DNA of 41,306 nucleotides, from NCBI GenBank assembly GCA_902488835.1, contig CABTXQ010000008.1, forward strand, positions 1-41,306, written 5' to 3'. Made by a program: the position numbers and the translations under genes. The notes beneath the pieces were generated by a model. The model was not told the origin of the DNA and made no database searches. It saw nothing but the letters and a program-made list of their open reading frames with translations. Positions within the stretch are counted from its first letter, which is position 1; the number at the start of each line of letters is the position of its first letter. Shown here piece by piece: positions 23,932 through 33,290 of this stretch. Source of the DNA: an uncultured Ileibacterium sp. (lineage in GTDB: Bacteria; Bacillota; Clostridia; Peptostreptococcales; Anaerovoracaceae).

Positions 23932-25142
23932 TGAATAATAAAAGTAAGCTAAAATCCGGTGCAATGACCTTCATATTACTCATGGGGATAGTAAGCCTTT
24001 TCTCTGATATGACCCATGAGGGTGCAAGAAGCATTCTTGGAGAGTATTTGAATATCTCGGGAGCGTCAGCTGCAACCATAGGATTTGTTTCCGGACTTGG
24101 AGAGCTTATAGGATATTCATTTAGAATAATTTCTGGATATTTTGCAGATAAAACAAAGAAATACTGGGTATTCGTAATAATAGGGTATACAATTCAGGTC
24201 GCTGCAATTCCTGCACTTGCACTGGTACCGGAGAATGGATGGGTGATTGCATGTGGGCTTATTACTATGGAAAGAATAGGAAAAGCCATCAAAAAACCTG
24301 CAAAGAATACCCTCGTAAGCTTCGCATCGGATGAGGTTGGAATTGGAAAGGGGTTCGCATATCAGGAATTTCTTGATCAAATAGGGGCTTTTTTAGGACC
24401 TGTTATGATGTTTATCATTGCTGCAATAAAGGGAACTTCAAATCTTACATCAACATATCGAGTTTGCTTTACTGTTCTTGGGATACCTGCTTTAATAACT
24501 GTTTCACTCGTACTTTATTCAAGGCATAGATATCCAAATCCAGATATATTCAAAAAAGAATCAGAAGATATTCAAAAATTTGAATTCAAATCTGTGTTTG
24601 CATTATATATGACTGCAATAGTTTTATTTTCGTTCGGTTTTGCAGACTTTACAATGATTACACTTCATGCGTCAAAGACTGGAGCTTTTCCAAAATCTAC
24701 ATTAAGCCTTCTCTACGCATTGGCTATGGCTATTGATGCATTCGCCGCACTTTTCTTCGGATGGTTGTTTGATAGAATAGGAATCAAGGTTGTCATGATA
24801 TCGACTTTGATAAGCTCTCTTTTTTCAGCTTTTATATTTTTAAATAATAGTGCAGCATTAATTATAGTAGGAATCATTCTCTGGGGTATTGGCATGGGTG
24901 CACAGGAAAGTGTAATGAAAGCTTCGGTAGCTAAAATAGTTCCAAGATCTAACAGAAGCATGGGATTTGGAATATTTGAGACGGGGTTTGGGATATCCTG
25001 GTTCATAGGGAGCTGGCTTATTGGCATTCTCTATGATGTTAACCCAGGATACCTTGTCATATTATCTGTTACTTCAGAACTGCTATCAGTCATTGCATAT
25101 ATGATATGCATTAGTAAAATTAGAAGTGAATCAGTCAATTGA
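23931..25142 (+). CDS. MFS transporter
   Basis: A 403-residue membrane protein with about 12 helices in two halves. The motif between TM2 and TM3 (GYFADKTKKYWVF) matches the MFS G-x-x-x-D-R/K signature, repeated in the second half as GWLFDRIGIKVVM. No substrate can be assigned. It is co-transcribed with the FAD dehydrogenase upstream and converges with the MBL-fold gene, their 3' ends overlapping by 12 bp with no terminator between. Confidence 0.85.
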   Translation: MNNKSKLKSGAMTFILLMGIVSLFSDMTHEGARSILGEYLNISGASAATIGFVSGLGELIGYSFRIISGYFADKTKKYWVFVIIGYTIQVAAIPALALVPENGWVIACGLITMERIGKAIKKPAKNTLVSFASDEVGIGKGFAYQEFLDQIGAFLGPVMMFIIAAIKGTSNLTSTYRVCFTVLGIPALITVSLVLYSRHRYPNPDIFKKESEDIQKFEFKSVFALYMTAIVLFSFGFADFTMITLHASKTGAFPKSTLSLLYALAMAIDAFAALFFGWLFDRIGIKVVMISTLISSLFSAFIFLNNSAALIIVGIILWGIGMGAQESVMKASVAKIVPRSNRSMGFGIFETGFGISWFIGSWLIGILYDVNPGYLVILSVTSELLSVIAYMICISKIRSESVN

Positions 25143-26129
25143 GCTGAGCTTATCTTTGAGCTTTTTTAGCATTAGGATACCATCAACCTTCTTTTCTGAA
25201 ATATACCCGTAATCGATAAGATATACTACGTGTGCCATAGTTTCACCAACAGCAAACCATTTCTGAGGAATAGGGAAATCATCCCAGTCCTTAGCCCTTA
25301 TACGCCAGGAAATCTTAGTTGATATCTCTCTTATAGTGTAGTCATCTCTTGAACTATCCATAGAATCTAGAATTTCTTGAAGCCTCAAATGATGGTGATA
25401 GATTATCTCATCTATTCGCTCATTAGGATTATCAATCAATTTACGATGAGAGGAAAAAATAGTGTTAAGATTAAAGGTCCTTATTTTCTTAAGGGTCTTT
25501 ATATAGGTGCCGAGAATATTTCCGTACTTGTATTCCCAAAATGTTATATTAGGTGTAATTGGGTCAAGGACTGTATCACCTGCAAACATAAAACCCTTAT
25601 TCCTCTCGTAAAAGCCTATATGCCCCGGAGTATGACCCTTGATATCAACAACTTCCAGCTCATAATCTCCGATATTTATCTTCTCTCCGATATCAAGCAC
25701 GTTATAATTAATTTCGTGAGAAAGCCTGTATCTATACCCTATATAGTCTTTTAGCAGAAGTTCTCCTTCCATACCAAACAACGGAAGACGTGTCATAAAA
25801 TTTGCCCAGTAGCTGTCTTTTCTCATATCATTCATGAGATCACCATCGACCTTCCCTATGTATACATTGCAACCGTTTTCATAAAAGAAGGCTGCAAGAC
25901 CTGTATGATCAGCGTGAAGATGGGTAAGTAACAGGTCACAATCTTTTATTTCCAAATCAAGCTTTCCAAGATTATCTTCCATATACTCTATGCTTTCCTT
26001 GGTGTTATAACCAGTATCAATTACTATTGCCCTATCAGGAGCCTTGATTACGTATATATTAATCGCCTTTAAAGCACTCTTTGGAAGAGGCACCTCAAAT
26101 GTGTATATATCCTTGTAAATTTCTTTCAT
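25131..26129 (-). CDS. MBL-fold metallo-hydrolase
   Basis: A 332-residue metallo-beta-lactamase-fold enzyme. The metal ligands are present: THLHADHTG (HxHxDH), GHTPGH, AGDTVLDP and SSHRK. The C-terminal about 100 residues form a helical, winged-helix-like extension with HHHHLRLQEI, as in LACTB2-like proteins. No signal peptide. The start has AGGAGA eight bases upstream. The reaction cannot be named. Confidence 0.85.
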   Translation of the reverse strand: MKEIYKDIYTFEVPLPKSALKAINIYVIKAPDRAIVIDTGYNTKESIEYMEDNLGKLDLEIKDCDLLLTHLHADHTGLAAFFYENGCNVYIGKVDGDLMNDMRKDSYWANFMTRLPLFGMEGELLLKDYIGYRYRLSHEINYNVLDIGEKINIGDYELEVVDIKGHTPGHIGFYERNKGFMFAGDTVLDPITPNITFWEYKYGNILGTYIKTLKKIRTFNLNTIFSSHRKLIDNPNERIDEIIYHHHLRLQEILDSMDSSRDDYTIREISTKISWRIRAKDWDDFPIPQKWFAVGETMAHVVYLIDYGYISEKKVDGILMLKKLKDKLSSID

Positions 26130-26169
26130 TGTAATCTCCTAATTAAAATAATACATATATTTTACATTC

Positions 26170-26175
26170 ATTATA
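26170..26175 (-). promoter_or_regulatory. Candidate -10 element of the MBL-fold gene
   Basis: On the - strand TATAAT lies about 45 bp before the start at 26129, with only a poor -35 at 16-17 bp. The 114-bp divergent gap (26130-26243) must hold promoters for both genes; no clear one is visible for the + strand gene. Confidence 0.35.
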
Positions 26176-26243
26176 TCTAAATGCTATAGTAGTTTGATGA
26201 AATTCTGATAAAATAATAACTGTACAGATTTAAGGAGGGTATT

Positions 26244-27242
26244 ATGAAAAATTATGAAGATATCAAGATAAAGGATATCACAATAAAGAATAGACTGATC
26301 CTACCACCGATGGCAAGCGGTACACCTTCGACAGAACATGAAGTTACAGATGAAACGGTATCATATTATGAGAGGATCGCGAGATCCGGTCATCTGGGAT
26401 TGATTATAGTAGAGCATGCTTTTGTGTCACCTGAGGGAGCTGCATCACGCCATCAGCTCTCTATAAGCAGGGATTCAGACATCGAAGGGCTTAGGAGAAT
26501 TGTTGATATCGTTCATGACTACGATATTCCGTTAGCTGCACAGATCAATCATGCAGGAGGAGTTATTAGACCTATAAGAACGGGACTTGATAACATCGGT
26601 CCGTCAAAAAATACGGGACAAGAGTACTTTGAACCGGATAAAGCTATGAGCCTCGATGATATAAAAAGAGTTGTAGAAGATTTCGCAAGTGCGGCCAAAA
26701 GAGCTAAGAAAGCAGGATTTGATGCAGTAGAGATTCACAGCGCCCATGGATATATCCTCAATCAATTTTATTCACCTCTTACCAATCTAAGAACTGATGA
26801 ATACGGAGGAAGCCTTGAGAACAGAATCAGAATACATGTTGAGGTTATAAGGGCTATACGTGAATCCATAGGCGATGATTTTCCTCTTTTCATAAGGCTT
26901 GGAGCTTCTGATTACATGGATGGTGGAAATACTGTTCAGGACGGTGTAAGAGCATCGATTATATTTGAAAAAGAGGGGATCGACCTAATTGACGTATCAG
27001 GCGGGCTTTGCTTTTACAAAAGGCCGGGCATGGAAGATGAAGAGGGATATTTCCACGATGCATCAGGAGCTATTAAAGAGAAGGTCTCACTTCCTGTTAT
27101 CTTAACAGGAGGAATAAGGGAGATTTCATTTGCTGAAAAAATGATAGATGAAAAGCAGGCGGATCTCATAGGTATAGGAAGACCTATTCTTAAGGATCAG
27201 GAGTGGTTAGCTAAGAAATTCATGGAGGATATGGAAGAATAA
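26244..27242 (+). CDS. Old Yellow Enzyme family NADH:flavin oxidoreductase
   Basis: A 332-residue FMN-dependent TIM barrel that reduces activated C=C bonds or related substrates. Family motifs: KNRLILPPMASG, QINHAGG, the substrate-binding EIHSAHGYILNQFYSPLTNLRTDEYGG, SLENRIR and the phosphate-binding TGGIRE and IGIGRP. It is single-domain, without the Fe-S and FAD/NAD domains of the larger 2,4-dienoyl-CoA reductase type. AAGGAGGG precedes the ATG. A flavodoxin-like protein starts 1 bp after its stop. Confidence 0.92.
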   Translation: MKNYEDIKIKDITIKNRLILPPMASGTPSTEHEVTDETVSYYERIARSGHLGLIIVEHAFVSPEGAASRHQLSISRDSDIEGLRRIVDIVHDYDIPLAAQINHAGGVIRPIRTGLDNIGPSKNTGQEYFEPDKAMSLDDIKRVVEDFASAAKRAKKAGFDAVEIHSAHGYILNQFYSPLTNLRTDEYGGSLENRIRIHVEVIRAIRESIGDDFPLFIRLGASDYMDGGNTVQDGVRASIIFEKEGIDLIDVSGGLCFYKRPGMEDEEGYFHDASGAIKEKVSLPVILTGGIREISFAEKMIDEKQADLIGIGRPILKDQEWLAKKFMEDMEE

Positions 27243-27243
27243 G

Positions 27244-27822
27244 ATGAACAAAAAAGTGTGTATATTGTTTGGAAGCCCTAGGAAAAATGGAAATACCGCA
27301 AATCTATTGATCCCATTTATTGATGAGTTAAATAAGGCGGGGGCTGATGTAACGAAAATAGATCTCCATGATAAAAAAATAGAGGGATGTATGGCATGCA
27401 GAACTTGTCAAAACATTTGGGACGGATTTGGATGCCCCATTGATGATGATATGCCAGAAATATTTGATTCAGTAATTGAATCGGATTTGATAATCCTTGC
27501 AACACCAATTTATTCATGGTTTTGCACAATGCCGATGAAGGGTGCTATCGACCGCCTTGTCTACGGAATGAACAAATTCTTTGGGGATGAGAGGGGACCT
27601 TCTCTCTGGAAGGGTAAAGACCTTGCTCTTATTTGCACATGCGGATATCGAACAGAAGTTGGAACAGAGAATTTTGTTTCCGCTATGAAGAAATATTGCA
27701 AGCACTCCGGCTTGAATTATAAGGGGATACTTGCAGAACGCGATTTGGGATACAATAAAGTTTTCATGGATGATGAAAAGGACAAGCACGCGAGAGAGTT
27801 TGCAAGAGAAATAATTAAATAA
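27244..27822 (+). CDS. Flavodoxin-fold NAD(P)H-dependent reductase / iron-sulfur flavoprotein-like
   Basis: A 192-residue protein with the FMN phosphate loop LFGSPRKNGNTANL, the ATPIYSWFCTMPMKGAIDR segment of NADPH-dependent FMN reductases, and the cysteine cluster CMACRTC followed by CPIDDDM, which resembles the Isf family and may bind an Fe-S cluster. It follows the Old Yellow Enzyme by one base pair and is likely its redox partner, an inference from gene order. Confidence 0.85.
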   Translation: MNKKVCILFGSPRKNGNTANLLIPFIDELNKAGADVTKIDLHDKKIEGCMACRTCQNIWDGFGCPIDDDMPEIFDSVIESDLIILATPIYSWFCTMPMKGAIDRLVYGMNKFFGDERGPSLWKGKDLALICTCGYRTEVGTENFVSAMKKYCKHSGLNYKGILAERDLGYNKVFMDDEKDKHAREFAREIIK

Positions 27823-27886
27823 TTCTCATCAAATTCATACCAAATTTATATCTAAATTGTAAGATGTGCTTACGAAAGGAATTTAT

Positions 27887-28585
27887 ATGGCGAAGATTTT
27901 ATTTCTTGAAGATGAGAATACAATAAGGGAAGTGCTTTCGGAATATATGAGGGTTGCTGAACACGAGGTGATCGAGTGCAAAAATGGAGAAGAAGCAATT
28001 TCGCTTATTGATAGAGGAGAAATCTTCGACATTGCAATTTTGGATATAAGAGTTCCAAAGGTAAGCGGGCTTGATGTATTAAAACGAATTAAAGATGAGT
28101 ATGGTGAATCCGTGGGAACTATAATGTTAACTGCATATAGTGATATTAATACTCAGATTGAGGCATTTAATTATGAAGCAGATGATTATATAGTAAAGCC
28201 GGCATCGCCGATAATTTTACTAAAGAGGATACAGGCACTTTATAGAAGGTTAAAGAAGTCAAGAGATTTTGATAACTCATCAGAAGTGGATTTACAAAAT
28301 AAATATGATGATGAGCTAATTATTGATGAAGATGGTTATAGAGTTTTTTATAAGGGAGAAAACCTAAGGCTTACAGTAAGCGAATTTTCTCTGATGAAGA
28401 TATTAAAGGACAACAGAGGTACGGTATTCAGCAGAGATATTTTGATAAATAAGATATTTGATGATGAATATATAGCAAATGACAGAATAATAGACGCACA
28501 TATTAAAAATTTAAGAAAGAAGTTACCGCATGATTATATAGAAACTGTAATTGGTATCGGTTACAGGTGGAGAGATGAGATATGA
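27887..28585 (+). CDS. OmpR-family response regulator
   Basis: A 232-residue two-component regulator. The receiver domain has the acidic pair LEDE, the phospho-acceptor Asp53 (ILDIRVP), the LTAYSD threonine and VKP lysine. The C-terminal winged helix ends in GIGYRW. I choose the ATG at 27887 (GAAAGGA six bases upstream) over a GTG at 27866. It overlaps the kinase by 4 bp and regulates, by inference, its own kinase/ABC transporter operon. Confidence 0.93.
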   Translation: MAKILFLEDENTIREVLSEYMRVAEHEVIECKNGEEAISLIDRGEIFDIAILDIRVPKVSGLDVLKRIKDEYGESVGTIMLTAYSDINTQIEAFNYEADDYIVKPASPIILLKRIQALYRRLKKSRDFDNSSEVDLQNKYDDELIIDEDGYRVFYKGENLRLTVSEFSLMKILKDNRGTVFSRDILINKIFDDEYIANDRIIDAHIKNLRKKLPHDYIETVIGIGYRWRDEI

Positions 28586-30162
28586 AACTATCAAGCAAAA
28601 CCTTCCTTTATAGCTCTATAATTTCGCTGATTGCAGGTACTGCAATTTTTTTGTACCTATTTTTCCTTATGCCATCAATGTATGCTGACTTCAAGCAAAA
28701 GGAACATCTTAATTATGCAATAGAGGCAGTTAATAAATTAAAAGATGAGGGTACTCTTGCCAAGATTAAAAATACTGATGATTATGTTATCGGAATGATT
28801 ATTCCATACGAGGGGAACTATTTAAAGCTTTCAGGCGGAGGATTTAACGGAAAGGTCAGCATAGAAAATGAGAATGTCTTAAAACTGGTTGATTTCATAA
28901 GGTCAAATGATGGTAAGAAGATAGATTTAAAAGATAGTGAAACTAATGAAGAATTTTCTAAAATTTTTGATGACGCTAGAGATGAGATATTCAATTCTAT
29001 TAATAATGATTTAAAAATAACATTTAAAGAGGACGAGAATTATTTAAAATTCAAAAAAGCGTATCAGAAATATCATAGGGTAGATAAGAATACGATTATA
29101 AGTGAATATTCAATAAAAAATGCTAATACAGATTATCAGTACACAACTTACGTAGCATTTAAAAAAAATGTAGATTATATCTATATGGTAATTTCTGCTA
29201 CCACGACACCAAATGCTAAGGAGATTACGCCAGTTGTTATAAGAGCAATTCCTATGCTTATTTTACTGATGATTCTTTTATCTTTTGGCGTATCGGCGAT
29301 TTTTTCAAGGAAAATTGTAAATCCAATAGAAAAACTGGCAAAAGATGCTGAATCTAGGACATCGTCAAAAATGACAAATTATAAGCCAATTGAAGTAAGG
29401 GGAAATGATGAAATATCAAATCTCACAAGGACATTAAATCATCTCTATAAAAATCAAGCAGATAATTTTGAAAGAATTGAACATGAAAATAAGAGAAGGG
29501 AGGTCTTTGTAAGAGCCTCATCGCATGAGCTCAGAACTCCAATTTCTGCAGCAATCCTGCTTACAGATGGGATGATTTCAAAGGTAGGAAAGTTTTATGA
29601 TAGAGATAAATATCTGCCGGAGCTTAAAGATAAGCTAAGGGACATGATGAATATAGTAGATGAAATGGTAAATATAAATTATATAGAAGATAATAATATA
29701 TTTAATGAGGTTGATATAAGGACATTATGCGAGAAGGTTATAATAAAACACAGCTTAAAAGCAGAAGCTAAGAATATAGAAATAATTTGTAACACTATTT
29801 CGGAAAAGGTCGTCTTTAATGGAATAGATGAGATTTATGAAAAAATTATATCTAACTTAATATCAAATGCCATAGAGCATACTGAGAAAGGGGGTAAAAT
29901 TGGAATTTATATTGAGAAAGATAAATTAAGAGTAATAAACAGCCCGGCTAAGATAGATGAAAAAATAAAAGATGATATATTTGAGCCATTTGTCAGCACT
30001 GTAGATGAGGGCGAATCAAAGGATAAGGCACATGGACTTGGGCTCTATATTGCAAAATATTTTGCAAGCATAATGGGATTTGATTTAAGAGCAGAAAATA
30101 TTTTAGATAAGCTAGATAATATAAATAAGGTTGAAATGATAATGGAGAGAAAAAATGATTAG
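28582..30162 (+). CDS. Sensor histidine kinase
   Basis: A 526-residue kinase: TM1 at about 8-30, an extracellular sensor of about 180 residues, TM2 at about 218-240, a HAMP-like segment, HisKA with ASSHELRTP (His315), and a HATPase domain with NLISNAIEHTEKGG and GLGLYIAKYFA. The extracellular domain is not a known short loop as in bacitracin-type kinases, so a direct ligand is plausible. Coupled to both neighbours by overlaps of 4 and 8 bp. Confidence 0.92.
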   Translation: MKLSSKTFLYSSIISLIAGTAIFLYLFFLMPSMYADFKQKEHLNYAIEAVNKLKDEGTLAKIKNTDDYVIGMIIPYEGNYLKLSGGGFNGKVSIENENVLKLVDFIRSNDGKKIDLKDSETNEEFSKIFDDARDEIFNSINNDLKITFKEDENYLKFKKAYQKYHRVDKNTIISEYSIKNANTDYQYTTYVAFKKNVDYIYMVISATTTPNAKEITPVVIRAIPMLILLMILLSFGVSAIFSRKIVNPIEKLAKDAESRTSSKMTNYKPIEVRGNDEISNLTRTLNHLYKNQADNFERIEHENKRREVFVRASSHELRTPISAAILLTDGMISKVGKFYDRDKYLPELKDKLRDMMNIVDEMVNINYIEDNNIFNEVDIRTLCEKVIIKHSLKAEAKNIEIICNTISEKVVFNGIDEIYEKIISNLISNAIEHTEKGGKIGIYIEKDKLRVINSPAKIDEKIKDDIFEPFVSTVDEGESKDKAHGLGLYIAKYFASIMGFDLRAENILDKLDNINKVEMIMERKND

Positions 30163-31018
30163 GCTTGATAATGTAAAGGTTAAATATAAAGACAAGGTAG
30201 CCCTCGACCTAGGGAGAGTAATAGAAATAAAAGATGGAGAAAAAGTTGGGATAATAGGAAGCAATGGTGCAGGTAAGACCACCTTGATAAAGAGCATACT
30301 AGGCCTTGTTCCATATGAAGGCAGTATTACGCTCGGAATACCTAAAAACAAAATAGCAGTTCATATGCAACAGAATGAATACATTGACACTGTTCCAATC
30401 AAGATAATAATAGAGATGGTATCAGGAACTTCTATTAAATCTAATGATAAGCTTCGCGAGATGATAGATTTCTTTGACTTTAAAGACTGCTTAAATAAGA
30501 GATGGAAACACCTTTCAGGCGGTCAGAAACAGCGACTTACGCTAATCCTTGTAATGTGCCAGGATAGTCCAATCTCAGTGTTTGACGAGGTTACATCGGG
30601 ACTTGATTATGAAACAAGGCACAGATTGATGGATAAGTTAATTGACTGGTATAAGGGTAAGAATGATACGCTCTTAATATCCTCCCACTATTATGAGGAA
30701 CTCGAAAACTTAGCAACAAAGATTTTATATATTGATAAGGGCAGGGTGGTAGATTACGGTAGCAAGGAAGAACTTTTCCAAAAATACTGCGGTAAGTCTG
30801 TCGTTGTATTTAAGGATAGCCCAGAAGCAGTTAGAATTGCAGAAAATTATAATAAAATTAAATCTTCACCCGGATACACCTCTATATCTTGCAAGAATGT
30901 TGAAGAGGAAGAAAGCGTAATAAAAAAGTTGATACATTCAAATATTAACTATATAAGAAGTGATAATGATATTGAGATTATGACATTAAATGCAAAGGAT
31001 TATTTTAAGAGGGGATAG
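30155..31018 (+). CDS. ABC transporter ATP-binding protein
   Basis: A 287-residue ATPase with Walker A GSNGAGKTTLIK, signature LSGGQKQRLTLILVM, Walker B ISVFDEVTSGLD and the H-loop SSHYYEE. The last 80 residues form an accessory domain as in ABC-2-type drug or bacteriocin exporters. The sequence VRIAENYNKIKSS follows the domain core. It overlaps the kinase gene and is followed 3 bp later by the permease. Confidence 0.92.
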   Translation: MIRLDNVKVKYKDKVALDLGRVIEIKDGEKVGIIGSNGAGKTTLIKSILGLVPYEGSITLGIPKNKIAVHMQQNEYIDTVPIKIIIEMVSGTSIKSNDKLREMIDFFDFKDCLNKRWKHLSGGQKQRLTLILVMCQDSPISVFDEVTSGLDYETRHRLMDKLIDWYKGKNDTLLISSHYYEELENLATKILYIDKGRVVDYGSKEELFQKYCGKSVVVFKDSPEAVRIAENYNKIKSSPGYTSISCKNVEEEESVIKKLIHSNINYIRSDNDIEIMTLNAKDYFKRG

Positions 31019-31021
31019 ATA

Positions 31022-31774
31022 ATGAACAGATATACTATAAAATATGAATTTCTTAATACACTTTACAATGGTTATGCCATCTTCTTTGGTGCGATTTTTC
31101 CTGTCTTATTAATACATTTAATAATAGCTGGAACCTTAAGCGATGTTCCTAAAGAGTTTTTAAAAGAGGCATCCACAGCAATATTTTTAGGTATGGCAAT
31201 GTATATACCTCTTGCGAGCATATTTTTAAGCCATTCAGCAACATATTCAAATGAACTTGACAAAAATATACCGGAAAGACTTGTGCTATTCGGATTTCCT
31301 GAACAGGAAATATTATTAAACAAGCTTGTTTCAAATTACATATTTTTCACATTTTGCATAATTATTTACCTCGCAGGCACTCTACCTTTTATCGATATAT
31401 TCAAACCTAAATTTAAAGCGATAGCACTTTGGATACTATGCGTATATATCTTAGCAGGGATACTTCTCATTCTAGCACATGGGATTGCAACTCTAATAAG
31501 AAAATTTGGTCCAACCTATGGTATATCTATGGCACTTTATTTCAGCTTTTTAATCTTAGGAGGATATATGGGACTTCCTGTTAGCAAGCTTCCTAAGACA
31601 TTGAGATATATATCAGATCTCCTTCCGACAACTCAATTAGGCAGTGATTACTTAGATTTCTGGGTAGGAAGAGATTACAATTTTGGACCCTTAATTCAGT
31701 CAATGATATTTTTTCTGGCATTAAGCATTGCTATTTTACTTTTGGCTTTCAAGGTAAGGGGAAGAAAAAGATAA
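31022..31774 (+). CDS. ABC-2-type transporter permease
   Basis: A 250-residue membrane protein with six likely helices and a basic C-terminus, partner of the ATPase upstream. By analogy to regulator-kinase-ABC operons in Bacillota it may export or expel an antimicrobial peptide or lipid, but no substrate is shown by the sequence. Confidence 0.85.
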   Translation: MNRYTIKYEFLNTLYNGYAIFFGAIFPVLLIHLIIAGTLSDVPKEFLKEASTAIFLGMAMYIPLASIFLSHSATYSNELDKNIPERLVLFGFPEQEILLNKLVSNYIFFTFCIIIYLAGTLPFIDIFKPKFKAIALWILCVYILAGILLILAHGIATLIRKFGPTYGISMALYFSFLILGGYMGLPVSKLPKTLRYISDLLPTTQLGSDYLDFWVGRDYNFGPLIQSMIFFLALSIAILLLAFKVRGRKR

Positions 31775-31776
31775 AT

Positions 31777-31803
31777 CATTTTCATCAAAACATTATGAAA
31801 ATG
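31777..31803. repeat. Inverted repeat after the ABC operon
   Basis: CATTTTCAT (31777-31785) and ATGAAAATG (31795-31803) form a perfect 9-bp stem with a 9-bp loop three bases after the permease stop. It lacks a T tract on the + strand and overlaps the -35 region of the next promoter, so it may be a weak terminator or an operator. Confidence 0.4.
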
Positions 31804-31845
31804 AATAAATAATGATATAATACCTCATGATTAAATTATGAGGTA
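31793..31845 (+). promoter_or_regulatory. Promoter and dyad upstream of the rubredoxin-glutamate synthase gene
   Basis: TTATGA (31793-31798) and TATAAT (31816-31821) are 17 bp apart. A dyad, TACCTCAT (31821-31828) with ATGAGGTA (31838-31845), begins at the last base of the -10 and spans the expected start of transcription, a position suited to an operator or a 5' RNA hairpin. Confidence 0.5.
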
Positions 31846-31882
31846 AATAATTTTTATATGTAATAAAGAGGGGGTAAGCTTA

Positions 31883-33274
31883 ATGGCAGTTTATGTTTGT
31901 AAAGTGTGCGGATATGTTTTTGATGAAGAAAAAGAGGGGAAAAGCTTCGATGATCTAGAAGTCTGTCCTATATGCAAGCAGCCAAAAGATGTCTTTGTTA
32001 AACAGGAAGGACCTGAAATAAAGGAAGGAATAGTTATAGAAGATAATAGTGAACTGGCTTATGACAGTAAGTACGTAAGGCATGACGATAAATGTAGATT
32101 CATGGAAGAAATTCACGAGATGGCAGTTACAGGGAAAAGCATAAGTGCAGCAATGGGAACACTTATGCCTATGCCGGGTTTCGATGACATCTTGCTAATG
32201 GGTGCACAGCTTGATCCGATGCCGCTAAATGATGATGACGAAGTTGATACGAAAACGGTTATAGGTAAAAATGCAAAAAAACCTATGGTTCTGGAAAATC
32301 CGGTATATGTATCACACATGTCTTTTGGAGCACTTTCAAGAGAAACAAAGGTTGCACTTGCAAAGGGAAGTAAAATCGGTAAATCTGCAATGTGCAGCGG
32401 TGAAGGGGGAATGCTTCCTGAGGAATTTGAGGCTTCCGACAAATACATATTTGAATACATTCCTAACAAATATAGTGTAACCGATGAAAACCTCAAAAAA
32501 GCTTCAGCTATAGAGATAAAAATTGGACAGGGAACTAAGCCCGGGATGGGTGGACATCTTCCAGGAGACAAGGTAACGCCTGAAATTGCAAAGATGAGAG
32601 GAAAAGAAGTTGGACAAGATATAAAAAGTCCGTCAAAGTTTCCTGGGATAGAGACTAAAGATGACCTAAAGGCTCTTGTAACAGAGCTAAGGACTCGTTC
32701 TGAAGGACGCCCTATCGGAATCAAGCTTGCCGCTGGAAGAATTGAAAGAGATATGGCATTTGCAGTATATGCTGAACCTGATTTCATTACAATAGATGGA
32801 AGGGGAGGAGCAACGGGGTCAAGTCCTTACTTACTTCGTGAATCAACAAGTGTTCCGACAATATTTGCCCTATATAGAGCAAGGAAATATTTGGACAGCA
32901 TTAATTCCGATATCTCCCTAGTGATAACTGGAGGCCTTAGGGTTTCTTCAGATTTTGCTAAGGCAATTGCTATGGGAGCCGATGCTGTTGCTGTAGCTTC
33001 CTCAGCACTCATTGCAGCTGCATGTCAGCAGTATAGAATTTGTGGCACAGGTAATTGCCCTGTTGGAATTGCAACTCAAGATCCGGAACTTAGATCCAGA
33101 TTCAAAGAAGACTTAGCTGCAAGAAGAGTTGGTAACTTCTTAAATGTTTCTCTTGAGGAGCTTAAGATGTTTGCAAGAATTACAGGGCATAAGAACCTGC
33201 ACGATCTTTCAACAGATGATTTGTGCACTACAAGTAGAGAAATATCAGAGCACACTAATATTGAACACGTTTAA
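31883..33274 (+). CDS. Rubredoxin-fused FMN-binding glutamate synthase domain protein
   Basis: The 463-residue protein has an N-terminal rubredoxin domain with an Fe(Cys)4 site (Cys6, Cys9, Cys28, Cys31), then the glutamate synthase FMN/TIM-barrel domain with SHMSFGALSRETKVALAKG, GQGTKPGMGGHLPG, TIDGRGGATGSSP, ITGGLR and GADAVAVASSALIAA. The Fe-S-cluster cysteines (CQQYRICGTGNCPVGI) are conserved. The glutaminase domain is missing, so ammonia would have to come from elsewhere, or the reaction differs. The rubredoxin would supply electrons. GAGGGGG precedes the ATG. Confidence 0.9.
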   Translation: MAVYVCKVCGYVFDEEKEGKSFDDLEVCPICKQPKDVFVKQEGPEIKEGIVIEDNSELAYDSKYVRHDDKCRFMEEIHEMAVTGKSISAAMGTLMPMPGFDDILLMGAQLDPMPLNDDDEVDTKTVIGKNAKKPMVLENPVYVSHMSFGALSRETKVALAKGSKIGKSAMCSGEGGMLPEEFEASDKYIFEYIPNKYSVTDENLKKASAIEIKIGQGTKPGMGGHLPGDKVTPEIAKMRGKEVGQDIKSPSKFPGIETKDDLKALVTELRTRSEGRPIGIKLAAGRIERDMAFAVYAEPDFITIDGRGGATGSSPYLLRESTSVPTIFALYRARKYLDSINSDISLVITGGLRVSSDFAKAIAMGADAVAVASSALIAAACQQYRICGTGNCPVGIATQDPELRSRFKEDLAARRVGNFLNVSLEELKMFARITGHKNLHDLSTDDLCTTSREISEHTNIEHV

Positions 33275-33290
33275 TTAATTGAGGATGAAT

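Noticed and set aside
32113..32787. A 224-codon open frame on the - strand
   Set aside because: It is antisense to the conserved glutamate synthase FMN domain and shows no recognisable motif or ribosome binding site.
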